64,000 nucleotides of DNA from NCBI GenBank assembly GCA_023052935.1, contig CM041292.1:197028299-197092298 (forward strand), given 5' to 3'. Origin of the DNA: Piezodorus guildinii (Eukaryota > Arthropoda > Insecta > Hemiptera > Pentatomidae). Below the pieces are notes generated by a model. The model was not told the origin of the DNA and searched no databases. It saw only the letters and a list, made by a program, of their open reading frames with translations. Below, one piece after another: positions 1 to 9,975 of this stretch; within the stretch, counting starts at the first letter, position 1, and the number at the start of each line of letters is the position of its first letter. The translations under genes and the position numbers were made by a program.

Positions 1-391
1 GTCGCCGGTATATATGACAGGTTTAGGAAGCTGTTGGTGGATATGGATAAGATGTTCCATCTTTATTGCATTATCCTGAGGAAGATATATATTACAAAGA
101 GTAAAACTGGTGCCAAGTTAACTGTGGCAGCTACAACTTGAAGTGGTGAATCTAATTCTATAAGTTTTGAATATACCGTTTCCTTAACAGCAAGAGCAAC
201 TCCTCTAAAAGCGCGGTCACTATTATCATTGTCTTTTCTAAATATTTCAAAGCCTTTTATCGTAAATCTGTCTGAGGGTTTTAAGTGGGTTTTTGTAGGC
301 ATATACAGACCGGATCTATGTCTCTGATAATTATTTTTAAGTCGTTGTAATGTACTTTAACTCCATTACAGTTCCACTGAAGTATGGTCAT
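1..391 (-). pseudogene. Jockey-like ORF2, endonuclease N-terminus (partial, frameshifted)
   Basis: This is the start of the second ORF of a non-LTR retrotransposon, which would encode an apurinic-type endonuclease followed by reverse transcriptase. Reading on the minus strand from the ATG at 391, the protein opens with MTILQWNCNG, the usual first strand of this endonuclease family. A missing base near 295 moves the frame into a 79-residue segment containing THLKPSDRF and GVALAVK. A second shift near 115 moves it into NIYLPQDNAI and then YTGD, the metal-binding GD(F)N strand. The gene runs off the left edge, so the RT is not visible. It starts 152 bp downstream of the ORF1 stop, as expected for a two-ORF element. 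The two frameshifts mean this copy is dead as written. Clade is inferred from the endonuclease strands and the ORF1 neighbour. Confidence 0.82.
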
Positions 392-543
392 AGTTATTCA
401 TAAAGAGGGTGAAGTATATGTACAGTAGAATACGTGTGGTAAGACCAAAACTGAGTGAAATATTAAAAGTATATGTATATCCGGATATTGTCATTGGCTT
501 TATTTATTTTTTTATTTCTTTAGGGTTAGATTGACTCTTCTTA

Positions 544-1926
544 TTACCTTTTTCGTATGATATTTTTTTTATATTGTTGAACGTCAGCTGTATCGTCACA
601 CGAAGTGTTTTCTACGGTATCGTCATCAGAGATTGTAGAAGTTAGGGATTGAGCAATAGGAGGCTCAAGAGAAGGTGTGAGTTTTTTTTCCGTCTTAGTA
701 ACACTTCTAGTCCGAACAGGCACTTGATTCGGAATGGGCGTAAGAGGATTGGTAGAGTCGAGAGGAGTGGGTAGGTCAGGAATTGAAAAAGTAGGAGAGG
801 GTGTGGTGGAGGTATCAAGAGTGGCAGAAGAAGGGTTAACGCTGTTGGACAGTAAGGAAGATGGTTGGGGTATAGGGAGAGGAAGAGTTATTGAGGGCGG
901 GGTAGAGGCAATATCTTTATCCGCTGCGATAGATTTTGTAATAGGCATTTCATCCGTTTGGGTACTAACCTCAGGTGAGTTTTCATGTTCATCTCCGGAT
1001 GAAGGTAGAAGATTAACCTGTACTCCTATTTCTTTTGTTGCGATTAGTTGGATGTTTTTCCTAGCGACTTCTGCAAAAGATTTGCTGGAAACTGTAGGAT
1101 TTCTCTCTTTGTAAATCTCTTTGGCCTCATTAAATGATATTTTTAATGACGTTTGTATATTTTTTATCTCCTTATGTAGCAAAAATTCCCGACAATTACG
1201 ACTCAGCGCATTGTGTGGGCCTCCACAATTAACACATTTTGGAGCCAAACCGCACTTTATATTTTCTCCATGTTTGGCCTGCCCGCACTGAATGCAAACG
1301 GCTGCTTTTTTACAGGCTGATGTTGGGTGAGAAAAGCCGAGACATTGGAAGCATCGCATCGGGTTAGAAATGTAGGGCTGGACCTTGATTATCTCATATC
1401 CAATTTGTATAGTTTCTGGTGGATTAGGCGTAGGGAATGTGACAATATACGAGTTAGTTTTAATTTCTTTTCCGTCTTTTTTAATTTTAATTCTTACAAT
1501 GTTTGTTATCACCAATGCTAATTCTTGCATGATTTCTTCTATTTTAAGATATTGAAAGTCAAAGCACCTAATGACACCTTTGGAGTAGTTTAACGTTTTA
1601 TGAGGTACGACTTGAATCGGGAATTGTCCTCCAAAATCCTTACATCTTAATAAAACTTCGGATTGTTGTCCTCTTGCTGTCTCTACCAATAGAGAGCCGT
1701 CTCTCAATTTCTTTACTTTTTTTACATCTCCAACTTGTCCTGAGATGAACTTGTTTATAAAAAAAGGTGAAATTTTCTGGAAACTGTCCTGGTCTGTTCT
1801 TTTAATTATTAAGTATGTCGGATTTTTGTTAATGTTAGATTCAGCAATGGATTTTTCGGTTGGAATCGGAACTCGGGGTCGAGAACGTTTCGTGGTGGGA
1901 ATGGGGTCTGCTGATTGTTCTCCCAT
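544..1926 (-). CDS. Jockey-like retrotransposon ORF1 protein (gag-like, three zinc knuckles)
   Basis: A 460-residue intact ORF, the RNA-binding nucleocapsid-like protein of a two-ORF non-LTR retrotransposon. Residues about 35-185 have the spacing expected of the RRM-like/PRE_C2HC region of insect Jockey and I-type ORF1 proteins. Three CCHC knuckles follow: CFQC..H..C at 192-205, CIQC..H..C at 211-225 and CVNC..H..C at 231-245. The C-terminal third is low-complexity, rich in Pro, Ser and Thr, with a basic end. The family role is to bind element RNA and help form the ribonucleoprotein. ORF2 (endonuclease) lies 152 bp downstream and is frameshifted, so this ORF1 is better preserved than its partner. 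The start codon is the first ATG after an AT-rich leader. Product type is clear; the exact clade (Jockey versus I group) is by inspection. Confidence 0.88.
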   Translation of the reverse strand: MGEQSADPIPTTKRSRPRVPIPTEKSIAESNINKNPTYLIIKRTDQDSFQKISPFFINKFISGQVGDVKKVKKLRDGSLLVETARGQQSEVLLRCKDFGGQFPIQVVPHKTLNYSKGVIRCFDFQYLKIEEIMQELALVITNIVRIKIKKDGKEIKTNSYIVTFPTPNPPETIQIGYEIIKVQPYISNPMRCFQCLGFSHPTSACKKAAVCIQCGQAKHGENIKCGLAPKCVNCGGPHNALSRNCREFLLHKEIKNIQTSLKISFNEAKEIYKERNPTVSSKSFAEVARKNIQLIATKEIGVQVNLLPSSGDEHENSPEVSTQTDEMPITKSIAADKDIASTPPSITLPLPIPQPSSLLSNSVNPSSATLDTSTTPSPTFSIPDLPTPLDSTNPLTPIPNQVPVRTRSVTKTEKKLTPSLEPPIAQSLTSTISDDDTVENTSCDDTADVQQYKKNIIRKR

Positions 1927-2231
1927 TTTTATAATTTATTGAAAGGGAAAAAATTATATTGAAATTATAAAAGATAGTAAAATTAACGCAAATTGATATA
2001 TGTAAAGTAAAAGTCACTAAATATACAAATGGATAAAATACAACAATAAATCAAAAGAAAAATATTAATTATTTAAACAAGATAAGAAAATAAAAGTAAT
2101 CCAAGAAGCAAATATTACACAAATTAAATATTGTATATATTGTATATAGTTATGATTGTTTGTATGATGTTTATTTATTTGCCAACTTTTTATTTATCTC
2201 AATTATAGGTTGTTGTTTTGTTTTTTTTATT
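1927..2231 (-). other. Leader of the ORF1 element and AT-rich junction
   Basis: Very AT-rich sequence between the ORF1 start and the 3' tail of the next element. It probably includes the 5' UTR of the Jockey-like element, but no defined 5' end, initiator or duplication is visible. Confidence 0.4.
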
Positions 2232-2253
2232 TAGAATAGAATAGAATAGAATA
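2232..2253 (-). repeat. (TAGAA)n 3' tail of the CR1-group element
   Basis: About four copies of a 5-bp unit at the 3' end of the minus-strand element. CR1/L2-type LINEs characteristically end in short tandem repeats rather than poly(A). Confidence 0.8.
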
Positions 2254-2271
2254 GGAAAACAATTTTAGTCT

Positions 2272-2284
2272 GGGACTTTGTCCC
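2272..2284 (-). other. 3'-terminal hairpin of the CR1-group element
   Basis: GGGAC-AAA-GTCCC on the element strand gives a 5-bp stem with a 3-nt loop, 20 bp from the tail repeat. Similar hairpins occur at 10,206, 11,595 and 22,511. Such structures are plausible recognition signals for the element's own RT; this is inference. Confidence 0.6.
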
Positions 2285-2628
2285 TTAAGAATAACATGAA
2301 ATTTACAAATAAAGGTTGCACATCTGGCCAGATGACATTAAATAGACATAATTATGTACATAAGTAAAAGAGGTAGAAAGATAAATTTATATAAATGTAT
2401 GTACATACACATCTCTATGTACCAAAGATAAGAAAAAGCGTAAAAAAAGTAAAGTAAACAAATAGTAAATTGAAAGTAAGAAACAACTGATTTTGAACAC
2501 TCAAACGAAAAATAATAATAATATATACATGTATATATGAAATAAAATAAAAAATAAATAAGAAGGTAAACATAGGATATTCATTCCTTATAACGATTAT
2601 AATGAAAAATCTAATTTAAAATTAAAGA

Positions 2629-4240
2629 TTAACAAGCGTCAGTTTGGAATAATAGGTGTTGGAAAAGGCGATATTTGAATGTGGATAAGGAAGAAGCGTT
2701 ACGTATATTGGAAGGAATGGAATTCCAGAATGTAATGGAACGGGCAAGAAAGGATCGATCGAAGGCTTTAGTTCTGTGGGATGGCATATAAAGGTCGGAA
2801 TGGCGCGATCTTGTTTCAAGCAAGTGGACTGAGGATTTAAATTGAAGGAGACTGTAGATATAGGATGGATGCTGGGATTTTATGGTTTGGTAGATAAATG
2901 ACCCAAGGAAGTACTGTCTGCGTATGGAGGGAAGGAGCCACAACTCGGCATAGCGGGGGGTCACATGAGACCGCCTCGAGGTACCCAAAACAAATCTTAA
3001 AAAACAATTCATGAGACGCTTTAACTTGTTCTCAAGCACCACAGGGAGACCACCGTACACCGCGGAGCAGTAGTCGAAGTGGGGGAAAATGAGAGACGAA
3101 ACGAGGAGCTTACGCGTGGATTGTGGAAGAAGGTATTTGGAGCGATGAAAAAACTTCAGGGTACTTATAGATCTACGGGAAATTTGGGCTATATGAGGTT
3201 TCCAGGATAGGGTTTGGTCTATGGTAATTCCTAAATTTTTGACAGAGGAGCTGAATGTAATGGGGTGATTGTTCAGGAATAAGGTTGGGAAGATGATATT
3301 GGATCTGAGAAGAGGACCGGAGCCAATCAAAATAGCCTGAGTTTTCGTAGCGTTTAAGCTAAGCTTATTCAGGTTTGCCCAGGCACTGATCTTATCTAGG
3401 TCTACCTGAATAGCAGCAAATGCCTTTGATAACTCGGAAGGAGGGAAGGATAAGTAAATTTGGAAATCGTCAGCATAAAGATGGTGGGAGCAGTGAACTA
3501 TTGAGTTAGGAAGATCGTTGATATAACAGTTAAAAAGGATAGGAGAGATACTTGAGCCCTGGGCCACACCTGCCGTAAGAGCTAGGAAGGATGATAAGGG
3601 ATGGTTAGGAATGTAAACGGCTTGAGTTCGATCGGAAAGGAAGGATTTAAACCAGCGGATTACGCTGTTGGAAAAGGACAGTGCTTTAAGTTTAGAGAAA
3701 AGGATAGAATGGTCCAAGGAGTCGAAAGCTTTAGAGAAATCAAGGAGTATTAAAACAGTTAGTTTCCTTTCGTCCATGGCAGTATGTATGTCATTAGAGA
3801 TTTTGGCGAGGGCGGATTGAGTGGAGAAACCGGAACGGAAACCAGATTGGAGAGGATCGAGTAGTTTGGATTTTTCAAGGAATTCGGATATTTGAGCCTG
3901 GATTATTCTTTCGAGAGGTTTCGAAAGGTTTGAGAGGATAGAGATTGGTCGATAGTCTTTAGGAAGAGCAGGATTGGCGGTTTTGTTAATAGGGTGGACT
4001 AAAGCTTTTTTCCAAGAGCTAGGGAACACTGAATTTTGGAGAGAAAAGTTATAAATAAAGAGGAGAACTGGCAGGATTTCGGGGAGGCATAGTTTTAACA
4101 ATTTTACAGGAATTCCATCATAACCAAAAGATTTGGTTCTGGATTTCATAACAGAGGAAATTAGGTCACTTGGAGAGATGTCAGAGAAATAAAAATTGTC
4201 AGGATTAAATGATGGGACGAGAAAGATTTATGAGTAGGTG
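2629..4240 (-). pseudogene. CR1-group ORF2, reverse transcriptase half
   Basis: RT portion of ORF2. It is open as 506 residues from the internal Met at 4149, and the correct frame can be read upstream to about 4,230. Visible motifs are YRPIS (about residue 67), the catalytic-loop Asp in LLDFSKAFDSLDH (136-148), GVAQGSSISP (194-203) and YADD (225-228). The C-terminal stretch with DYCSAVYGGLP and the final RNA-binding region look complete to the stop at 2629. It is separated from the endonuclease half by one frameshift, so the 420- and 506-residue pieces would otherwise be one ORF2. All catalytic motifs are present, so the damage is recent or could be a sequencing indel. The role would be target-primed reverse transcription in the nucleus. 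Confidence 0.9.
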
Positions 4241-5423
4241 GACAACAATTAGAGGACGAAGATAAAAAGTAAGAGTTTAATTCATCAGGAGAAATCTGTG
4301 GATCAGGCAAGAAAGAGGATTTGCAGAGAGAGAGCTTACGGAGGATTTGCCATTTTGTTTTTGAGTCAGGAGCTGAGGATAGGGCTTCTTGAAAGTAATT
4401 GGATTTTGCACGTCTGATAGTTGTCTGTGTCAAGTTACGGAGTGCCCTAAACGCTTGATAGTCGTCAGTCAGTCTTGTACGTCTAAAGCGTCTACGGGCA
4501 GCCTCACGTCTTTTTTGAAGATCTTTGATTTCTTGACTCATCCAGGGAGCAGGTCGGCGACGAAAGGTGGTGGTTTTGGATGGTGCATGGATATCAAGGA
4601 TGTGAATGAGATTGGTGGTAAGGATATCAACCATGGAATCAATTGAGGTACAAGAATAGATTTTGCTCCAGTTCATCTTTTCAAGGTCAGGTAAAAGGTT
4701 TTCTCGGGTAAGAGAGTCCAGGTTGCGGAAAGTAATGGTTTTAGGTAGGAACACTGAGGTACGAAAGTTGTAAGATATTTGGATCAGATCATGAGATGAA
4801 AGGAATGGTACTGGATGTTGGGAAGCGGAAAGAAGGTTGTGCCGTGAATCAATAACATGCAGGTCCAGCCAGGTGTCAGACCTACAGGTGTGGTGGGTTG
4901 GGAAATATGGAACGATATAGAGATGAAGGGAGAAGAAAAGGTTTTCTAGAAAAAGTTTATCGTTGGAATTCAAAAGTAAGTTGGTGTTGAAGTCACCGGA
5001 GATAATAATATGACTGTAGAAGGAAACATGGTTGTATAGGATTGATTCAAATGATTCATCAAATGGAACAAGAGGAGGACGATACACTACAGCATACAGG
5101 AGAGAACGGGATCTAAAGGAAATTTCAACTAGGAGGAATTCTATATGTGGATAATCATAAGGGAATGAGACGTCTAGGATTCGGGATTTCAGACTGTTGT
5201 GCACATAAAGACCCACACCTCCACCGTTCTTGCCGATACGATCGTGCCGGATAAATGAATAATCAGGAATGGAGACAGAAGAAGAAGGAATATAGGGTTT
5301 TAACCAGGTTTCGGAAATGGCAATAACGTGGTAAGAGTTTTGAGTGAAATAATTGTGGAATTCGTCAAAATGTGCGGGTAAGGACTGTGCGTTAACGTGG
5401 CAGGAAAGTAGGACGTTAGACAT
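4161..5423 (-). pseudogene. CR1-group ORF2, endonuclease half (frameshifted before RT)
   Basis: A 420-residue ORF encoding the apurinic-like endonuclease that nicks target DNA. Seen in order: HVNAQSL with the first catalytic Asn (about residue 11), SETWL with the metal-binding Glu (38), a GGGVGLYV strand, VYRPP, SGDFNTNL with the catalytic Asp/Asn, and SSHDLI near residue 210, where the family His sits. A basic linker rich in Arg (KRREAARRRFRRTR) follows and leads toward the RT. The last roughly 17 residues are out of frame, ending in a spurious stop at 4161, while the neighbouring frame continues as FNPDNF into the RT. The start ATG follows the ORF1 stop by 265 bp. Confidence 0.9.
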
Positions 5424-5688
5424 AAGGGAGAGGAAATGAAGTTTTTGGGAGGAAAGACGCTTGAGATAAGACAGAAATGTGAATGGTCAAGAAGAAAGTA
5501 CCTATCAACAATAAGATAACATAAAATAATCTATGAAGGAAAAATAAAGCAAAATAAATAAAATCCATTTGTAAAATTGAGGGAAAGATAAATATGCTAG
5601 AATCAAAATAAATAGAAAAAATATCATTAGGATAAAGGTCCATTAGAACATTACGATGATTCCCAGTAGGTAGACAAGTTCCAGATTT
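5424..5688 (-). other. ORF1-ORF2 spacer with short upstream ORF
   Basis: Spacer within the CR1-group element. A 75-codon hydrophobic open frame (5416-5643) ends in TAA overlapping the ORF2 start region (ATGTCTAA). It has no recognisable domain and may be chance. The overlap would allow stop-and-reinitiate translation of ORF2, which is speculative. Confidence 0.35.
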
Positions 5689-6708
5689 TCAACTGAAAAC
5701 ATCGAGGTCTTGAGTCTTGTCGATGTAGATCACCGAGTGGCCATCATCTTTTCGGCAGCGCACCCTGCCGCCCGCGAACCAAACATATTTTATTTTTTTC
5801 GCAGCTCTCGCTTGACGGGCGAGCCAGTATAAATGCCTATTTGTTAGCGTCATCTCTTCGCCGAGATAAATTCGGTGGAAGTCATTTTCTTCCCAACCGA
5901 TGTCTCGCGTGGAGAAGTCCCTCTTCACTCTGCGTTGCCGCACTATCTCGTCGCGCAGCGATTGCCTTACGAAGCGAGCGATGATGGAATTTGGCTGCAT
6001 ATCTTCTTTTCGTGGCCTTCGTCGTTCCACTATATCCAGGTCGTTAGGCTCTATCTTGATCCCAAGCCCCGCCGCCACGCTGGTCCCAAGAGCTGCCGGA
6101 GTTTCACCTGGGCGAACTGGTATACCGCGGATTTCAACAGACCTACGAAGAAAACTTTGTTCTGTTTTATTAAGACGCACTTCTAGTTCGCTCACTTTAT
6201 TTTTTAATAATTTATTTTCTGAAGTTAGATCTTCTATATGTTTTGCTTGATCTTCTAAATGTTTTTCGATTTTGGAAAATTTGTCATTTAACTCGAAACT
6301 GAGGTCACCATATTTATCTAGCGACGATTTTAAACATTTTATTTCCTCGTTAACTTCGGTGCGGAGGCGATTAACTGCAGCGAGAATATCGGCTGACGAT
6401 GGCTCGGCAACCTTCGGTACCGTCTCGGCAATCTTCGGTGCCGGCTCGGTCTTCTTCGATGATCGGTCCGTAAACTTCGTCAAAGATCTTGTTGGGCTGG
6501 GCGATTTTTCTTTACCAGACCCGGCAGGCTTTCTTCCTGATTCGCATTTATTACAGAACCAATATTTTCTTTGAGCCTTGAGAGCTTCAATATCTTTATC
6601 GCTGAGGCTGCAACATCTGCCGTAAAAAATCAATTGACATTTGCTACAGCTCAAATTGTTTTTATCATCTCTAGTGATGGTGGTTTCACAGACCGTGCAC
6701 ATTACCAT
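5689..6708 (-). CDS. CR1-group ORF1 protein (PHD-like finger, coiled coil, FP-like C-terminus)
   Basis: An intact 339-residue ORF. Residues 4-55 carry a PHD/esterase-type zinc-finger pattern: C4, C7, C21, C24, C32/C33, C52 and C55. One expected ligand (His in the YH..C segment) is replaced by Gly/Arg, so the fold may be altered. A Lys/Pro/Thr-rich linker follows. About residues 105-190 form a heptad-like coiled coil (IEKHLEDQAKHIEDLTSEN), expected to trimerise. The C-terminal 150 residues, beginning near VEIRGIP, match the baculovirus FP-protein-like domain found in many insect CR1/Daphne/Crack ORF1 proteins, which binds nucleic acid. It is followed downstream by ORF2 of the same element. No frame damage is seen. 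Confidence 0.87.
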   Translation of the reverse strand: MVMCTVCETTITRDDKNNLSCSKCQLIFYGRCCSLSDKDIEALKAQRKYWFCNKCESGRKPAGSGKEKSPSPTRSLTKFTDRSSKKTEPAPKIAETVPKVAEPSSADILAAVNRLRTEVNEEIKCLKSSLDKYGDLSFELNDKFSKIEKHLEDQAKHIEDLTSENKLLKNKVSELEVRLNKTEQSFLRRSVEIRGIPVRPGETPAALGTSVAAGLGIKIEPNDLDIVERRRPRKEDMQPNSIIARFVRQSLRDEIVRQRRVKRDFSTRDIGWEENDFHRIYLGEEMTLTNRHLYWLARQARAAKKIKYVWFAGGRVRCRKDDGHSVIYIDKTQDLDVFS

Positions 6709-7079
6709 TTTGCCTAATTAATGAGATAAATAAATAGATAAAAACAATGACTTACAGATATTTTCGCCAGTAAATCCTCTAAGGCTTAGGGATTAACGCA
6801 ACCTCTACTGCCGTGGCGTCGTAAATTTGTATAGTTTTCGTTTAATTGTTAAATAATAGACGAAAGTGGTTATAAACGAACTTGTTAATAAACTTGTTGA
6901 CTATTTGATGAGTTTTATAGCACAATCATATAATAGTAAATAAAGGTAAAAGAAAGAGATAAAAACTAATGAACAGTGAGATAGAACACAGGTGTTGCCT
7001 AGATGCCTTCTCTGGCCAGACTGAATTTATAATTATTTTATAAATAATTATAAAAAAGACTGAAATTTATAATTATTTT

Positions 7080-7083
<4 letters not shown>
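6709..7083 (-). other. 5' leader of the CR1-group element and flank
   Basis: AT-rich sequence upstream of ORF1. Near 7,017-7,082 a short segment is repeated (GACTGAA then TTATAATTATTTTAT), a local duplication. No promoter could be assigned. Confidence 0.35.

Positions 7084-7126
<43 letters not shown>
7084..7126. repeat. (TA)n microsatellite
   Basis: Uninterrupted alternating TA of about 42 bp. Confidence 0.95.
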
Positions 7127-7129
<3 letters not shown>

Positions 7130-8040
7130 TTTATTTATTTTCTATTTTATGTAATTTGACTATCATTATTATTTTTTTATATGAATGAATTATTGTATGA
7201 ATGTCGTCTCATATCACTATTACTATTGTTCATTTTGTAACAATATGTAATACATCTAAATAAAAAAAAAATAATAAATATATATATGTATATATAGCTA
7301 CTTCTATTTTTTTTCTTAGTGTGATATCTAAACTATTTTATATATAAAAGACAATTTAAGAAAGTTTCGGACTTTTATATACCCGAAAGTCGGGTGAGAA
7401 TTTTAATTAAATGAGTCATATTCTTTAATTTTTGTACTGAGAAGAATGTACAAACACACTTTAAAAGACCTCTTTTTCTAGTTCATGTCAATAGTTAAAC
7501 TTATCTGAGAGAATCGTTTTTTAGAGATTTAGACTATCTGTTAATGTGGCATAAACGTTCTAGTTTTATACTGCATCTAAGGACTACAAATTTAAATTTG
7601 AGTGATAGTAGTTGAAAAGGATTACATAATTTTTAATAAAATATTATTTCAATGCTATATTAATATGCTTTCGCTACTTTTAGACTGCGCCTATATCATA
7701 TTTCTATTCTGTTTAGTTTTTGTTAGCCTACACATACATTGAATTTTCTAACGAATAATTCTAATCCAGTCAGTTAATTTCAACACTTTAAAACATTTTG
7801 TTTACACTGATCAGGCACTCCGTGAATAAGCTGGCCCCAAAGGAGTTTTTAGAGTAAAAAACATTTAAAAAATTAGCATACTAAGCGAAGGGTTCATTAA
7901 TCCGGATTAATGTTTAGCCTCGCAAGATAATGCAATCTGCTATCTTTTTCATCCAGGGGCATTGGCATAAATAAAGTTTGCTATTTGCATTTTCTTATCT
8001 TGAATTCAATTTAGCGATAAATTCATTTGTTTACCGTTTA
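7127..8040. other. AT-rich sequence, nothing recognised
   Basis: No open frame, repeat family or RNA gene was recognised in this stretch. Confidence 0.5.
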
Positions 8041-8049
8041 GAAAAAACT

Positions 8050-8725
8050 GGTGCGCGCATTACACGACTTTTATTCACCTCCGTAGTTAAAATTAATTTA
8101 AATATTTTTAAATACATTCAGATATAAAAAAAAAATCCGGTTAACAAGACAATATAGTTATTTTTATTGAATCTACAAAATTAAAGGTACTTTAGAAAAA
8201 GAAAAGGGTATCAAATTCGTTCAATTTATATATTTACCAGTTTTTCATCACTGGTAACAAGATAATAAGGCTATTTTTATAGAATCTACAAAATTAAGGG
8301 TACTTTAGAAGAAGAAAATTTAAAATATTGGCATTTAAGCCCTGTCAGGTCATGTTAATCACAATGAAACCTACATGGTATTAAAGCCCATAAAATTTTA
8401 CATCGATATAGCGACTTTAATCAAAATCGTCGGAACCGTTTTCAAGAAAATTGAAAAAAGGTGCAAACTGCATGGTATAAAGTGCCTCTTCTGGTAAGCT
8501 CATTTTGATGAAAAAAGTTTTGTCACATTTCGGGCGTATAGTAGTCTTAAATATGAAATTTCAGTTTCATAGGACTTACCATTTCCGCCCGGGAGTTACC
8601 ACACACACACACACACACACATACACCTCTTTGCGGGACTTGGTTATTTCGACTCAAGGGACCCTAAAATGTGTATTTCCGTTGAAAGCTCAAATTCGAA
8701 AATTTTCCAATATATATGAGGATAA
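8050..8725 (+). repeat. Inverted-end dispersed repeat, copy 1
   Basis: A copy of a dispersed family recurring at about 23.1-25.6, 42.5, 43.6-45.7 and 47.0 kb, with end fragments at 21.1, 27.7 and 28.5 kb. The left end resembles GGTGCGNGCAACACACG followed by ACTTTCACTTACC. The interior includes shared blocks such as AAATTAAAGGTACTTTAG, TTTTACATCGAT and CCGCCCGGGAGTTACC, the last followed by (CA)n. The right end of better copies is GGTAAGTGAAAGT, the inverse of the left. It has no coding capacity and is probably a non-autonomous element. This copy lacks the final right inverted end. Confidence 0.75.
8601..8621. repeat. (CA)n tract inside the dispersed repeat
   Basis: About ten CA units. Equivalent but shorter CA tracts sit at the same place in the copies near 25.5, 42.6 and 45.6 kb, so the tract belongs to the family and varies in length. 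Confidence 0.85.
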
Positions 8726-8777
8726 TTGAAAATGTATTTAATGTATAAATTATTTAATAACCTGAAAATATAATAAT

Positions 8778-8990
8778 ATATAGAATGCGTGAAATTTACG
8801 ACTTGCACTTTTCTCCGTCGTTAAAAATCAATTTACAACCTTTTAAATAAACTAAGAGTTGAAAAAAGATGAAAGAACAACATTGAGTTATTTGGAAACA
8901 TATGCTTCTGGTAGAATAATCTTATAATAATTAAAATTATTTTCTATAACAATCACTTAGTTTTATCCGTTGTTTATATAAAATATTTCA
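8778..8990 (+). repeat. Inverted-end dispersed repeat, truncated second left end
   Basis: Resembles the left end again (CGACTTGCACTTTTCTCCG, then an ACAATCACTTAGTTTTAT block) directly after copy 1. It suggests a head-to-tail or nested pair. Degenerate. Confidence 0.5.
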
Positions 8991-9345
8991 TATGGGTAAT
9001 AACAAGCATGATGTGATAACAAGCATGACAGGTCTGGTCAGCCTATAATATTATTTTTTTTTTTAAATGTGACAAAATATATATTATATTTTGTTGTTTA
9101 TATAAGTGCATAATGATGGAATATTAAAAGATTCCTTGAAAATGGCAAAAAGCGGAAACGTAGGGAGAAGGAAAAAAGAAATTAAATAAGTTGAATGAAA
9201 ATGGATCACTTTAATTAAAAGAACCTAACAATACATTTATTCATTCAAACAACTTTTAATTGTAATAAAAATTATTATTTCATAAAGATAAACCGCAATT
9301 TTTATAAAATTCCAACAGTATATTATACTGCTCTAATATTTTAAA

Positions 9346-9640
9346 TAGTTACTTTACTTTATGTGTTATACTATGTAAAGTAGTTACTTTACTTTATGTG
9401 TTATACTATGTAATGTAGTTACTTTACTTTATGTGTTATACTATTTAAAGTAGTTACTTTACTTTATGTGTTATACTATGTAAAGTAGTTACTTTACTTT
9501 ATGTGTTATACTATGTAAAGTAGTTACTTTACTTTATGAGTTATACTATGTAAAGTAGTTACTTTACTTTATGTGTTATACTATGTAAAGTAGTTACTTT
9601 ACTTTATGTGTTATACTATGTAAAGTAGTTACTTTATACA
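9346..9640. repeat. 35-bp minisatellite, about 8 copies
   Basis: The unit is two halves, ATGTGTTATACTATGTAAAG then TAGTTACTTTACTTT, repeated from about 9,346 to 9,634 with few variants (TGTAATG, TTTAAAG, ATGAGTT). Each unit contains the near-palindrome AAAGTAGTTACTTT. It abuts a decayed Penelope-like terminus at 9,665. Confidence 0.95.
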
Positions 9641-9663
9641 TTATTGTATCTCCTTTTTTTTAG

Positions 9664-9720
9664 TCCTGATGATGACCCGCAAAGTAGGTTAAATTGTCTA
9701 TTTTATATTTTTTTTTACCG
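9664..9720 (+). repeat. Decayed Penelope-like terminus with hammerhead-like core
   Basis: CCTGATGATGACCC at 9,665 matches the better copies at 59,293 and 28,638 (minus). The 3' strand of the hairpin and the GAAAC box are eroded to GGTTAAATT. Confidence 0.45.
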
Positions 9721-9975
9721 TCACCCGAACCATCTCTTACTGCATACATTTCAAATAGATCAGTCTTGATTCCAAACAGAGCAGCTTTAAAACCGAGGTT
9801 TCTAAGGCAGCCCCTTAAAATTAAGGTACCCCACTCTATGAAGCTTAAGCTAATTTATAATCTATAGCATAATTTGGCCTATTAACCATTGTTAGAATAG
9901 GGAAACATATAAATGTATCTTATTTCTATGATAGAACATTTTTATTTGCTTTGTTTGTTTCTTTTCTTTAACCTC

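Larger units (their letters stand above)
2232..7015 (-). mobile_element. Nearly full-length CR1-group non-LTR retrotransposon
   Basis: A minus-strand element with, in transcription order, ORF1 (zinc finger, coiled coil, C-terminal FP-like domain), a 265-bp spacer, ORF2 endonuclease, ORF2 reverse transcriptase, a 3' UTR, a short hairpin and a (TAGAA)n tail. This order and the absence of RNase H fit the CR1/L2-type insect LINEs. The only coding break I can see is one frameshift between endonuclease and RT near 4,220-4,235. The 5' limit is uncertain and is placed near 7,015 only because sequence character changes there. No target-site duplication was found; these elements often lack clear ones. 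Confidence 0.75.

Noticed and set aside
734..1114. 126-codon plus-strand open frame
   Set aside because: Lies antisense to the intact ORF1 protein, has no domain, and reflects its codon composition.
5875..6574. Several 100-116-codon plus-strand frames
   Set aside because: Antisense shadows of the CR1-group ORF1.
9346..9640. CRISPR-like array
   Set aside because: Units are directly abutting with no unique spacers; it is a minisatellite in a eukaryotic transposon-rich context.
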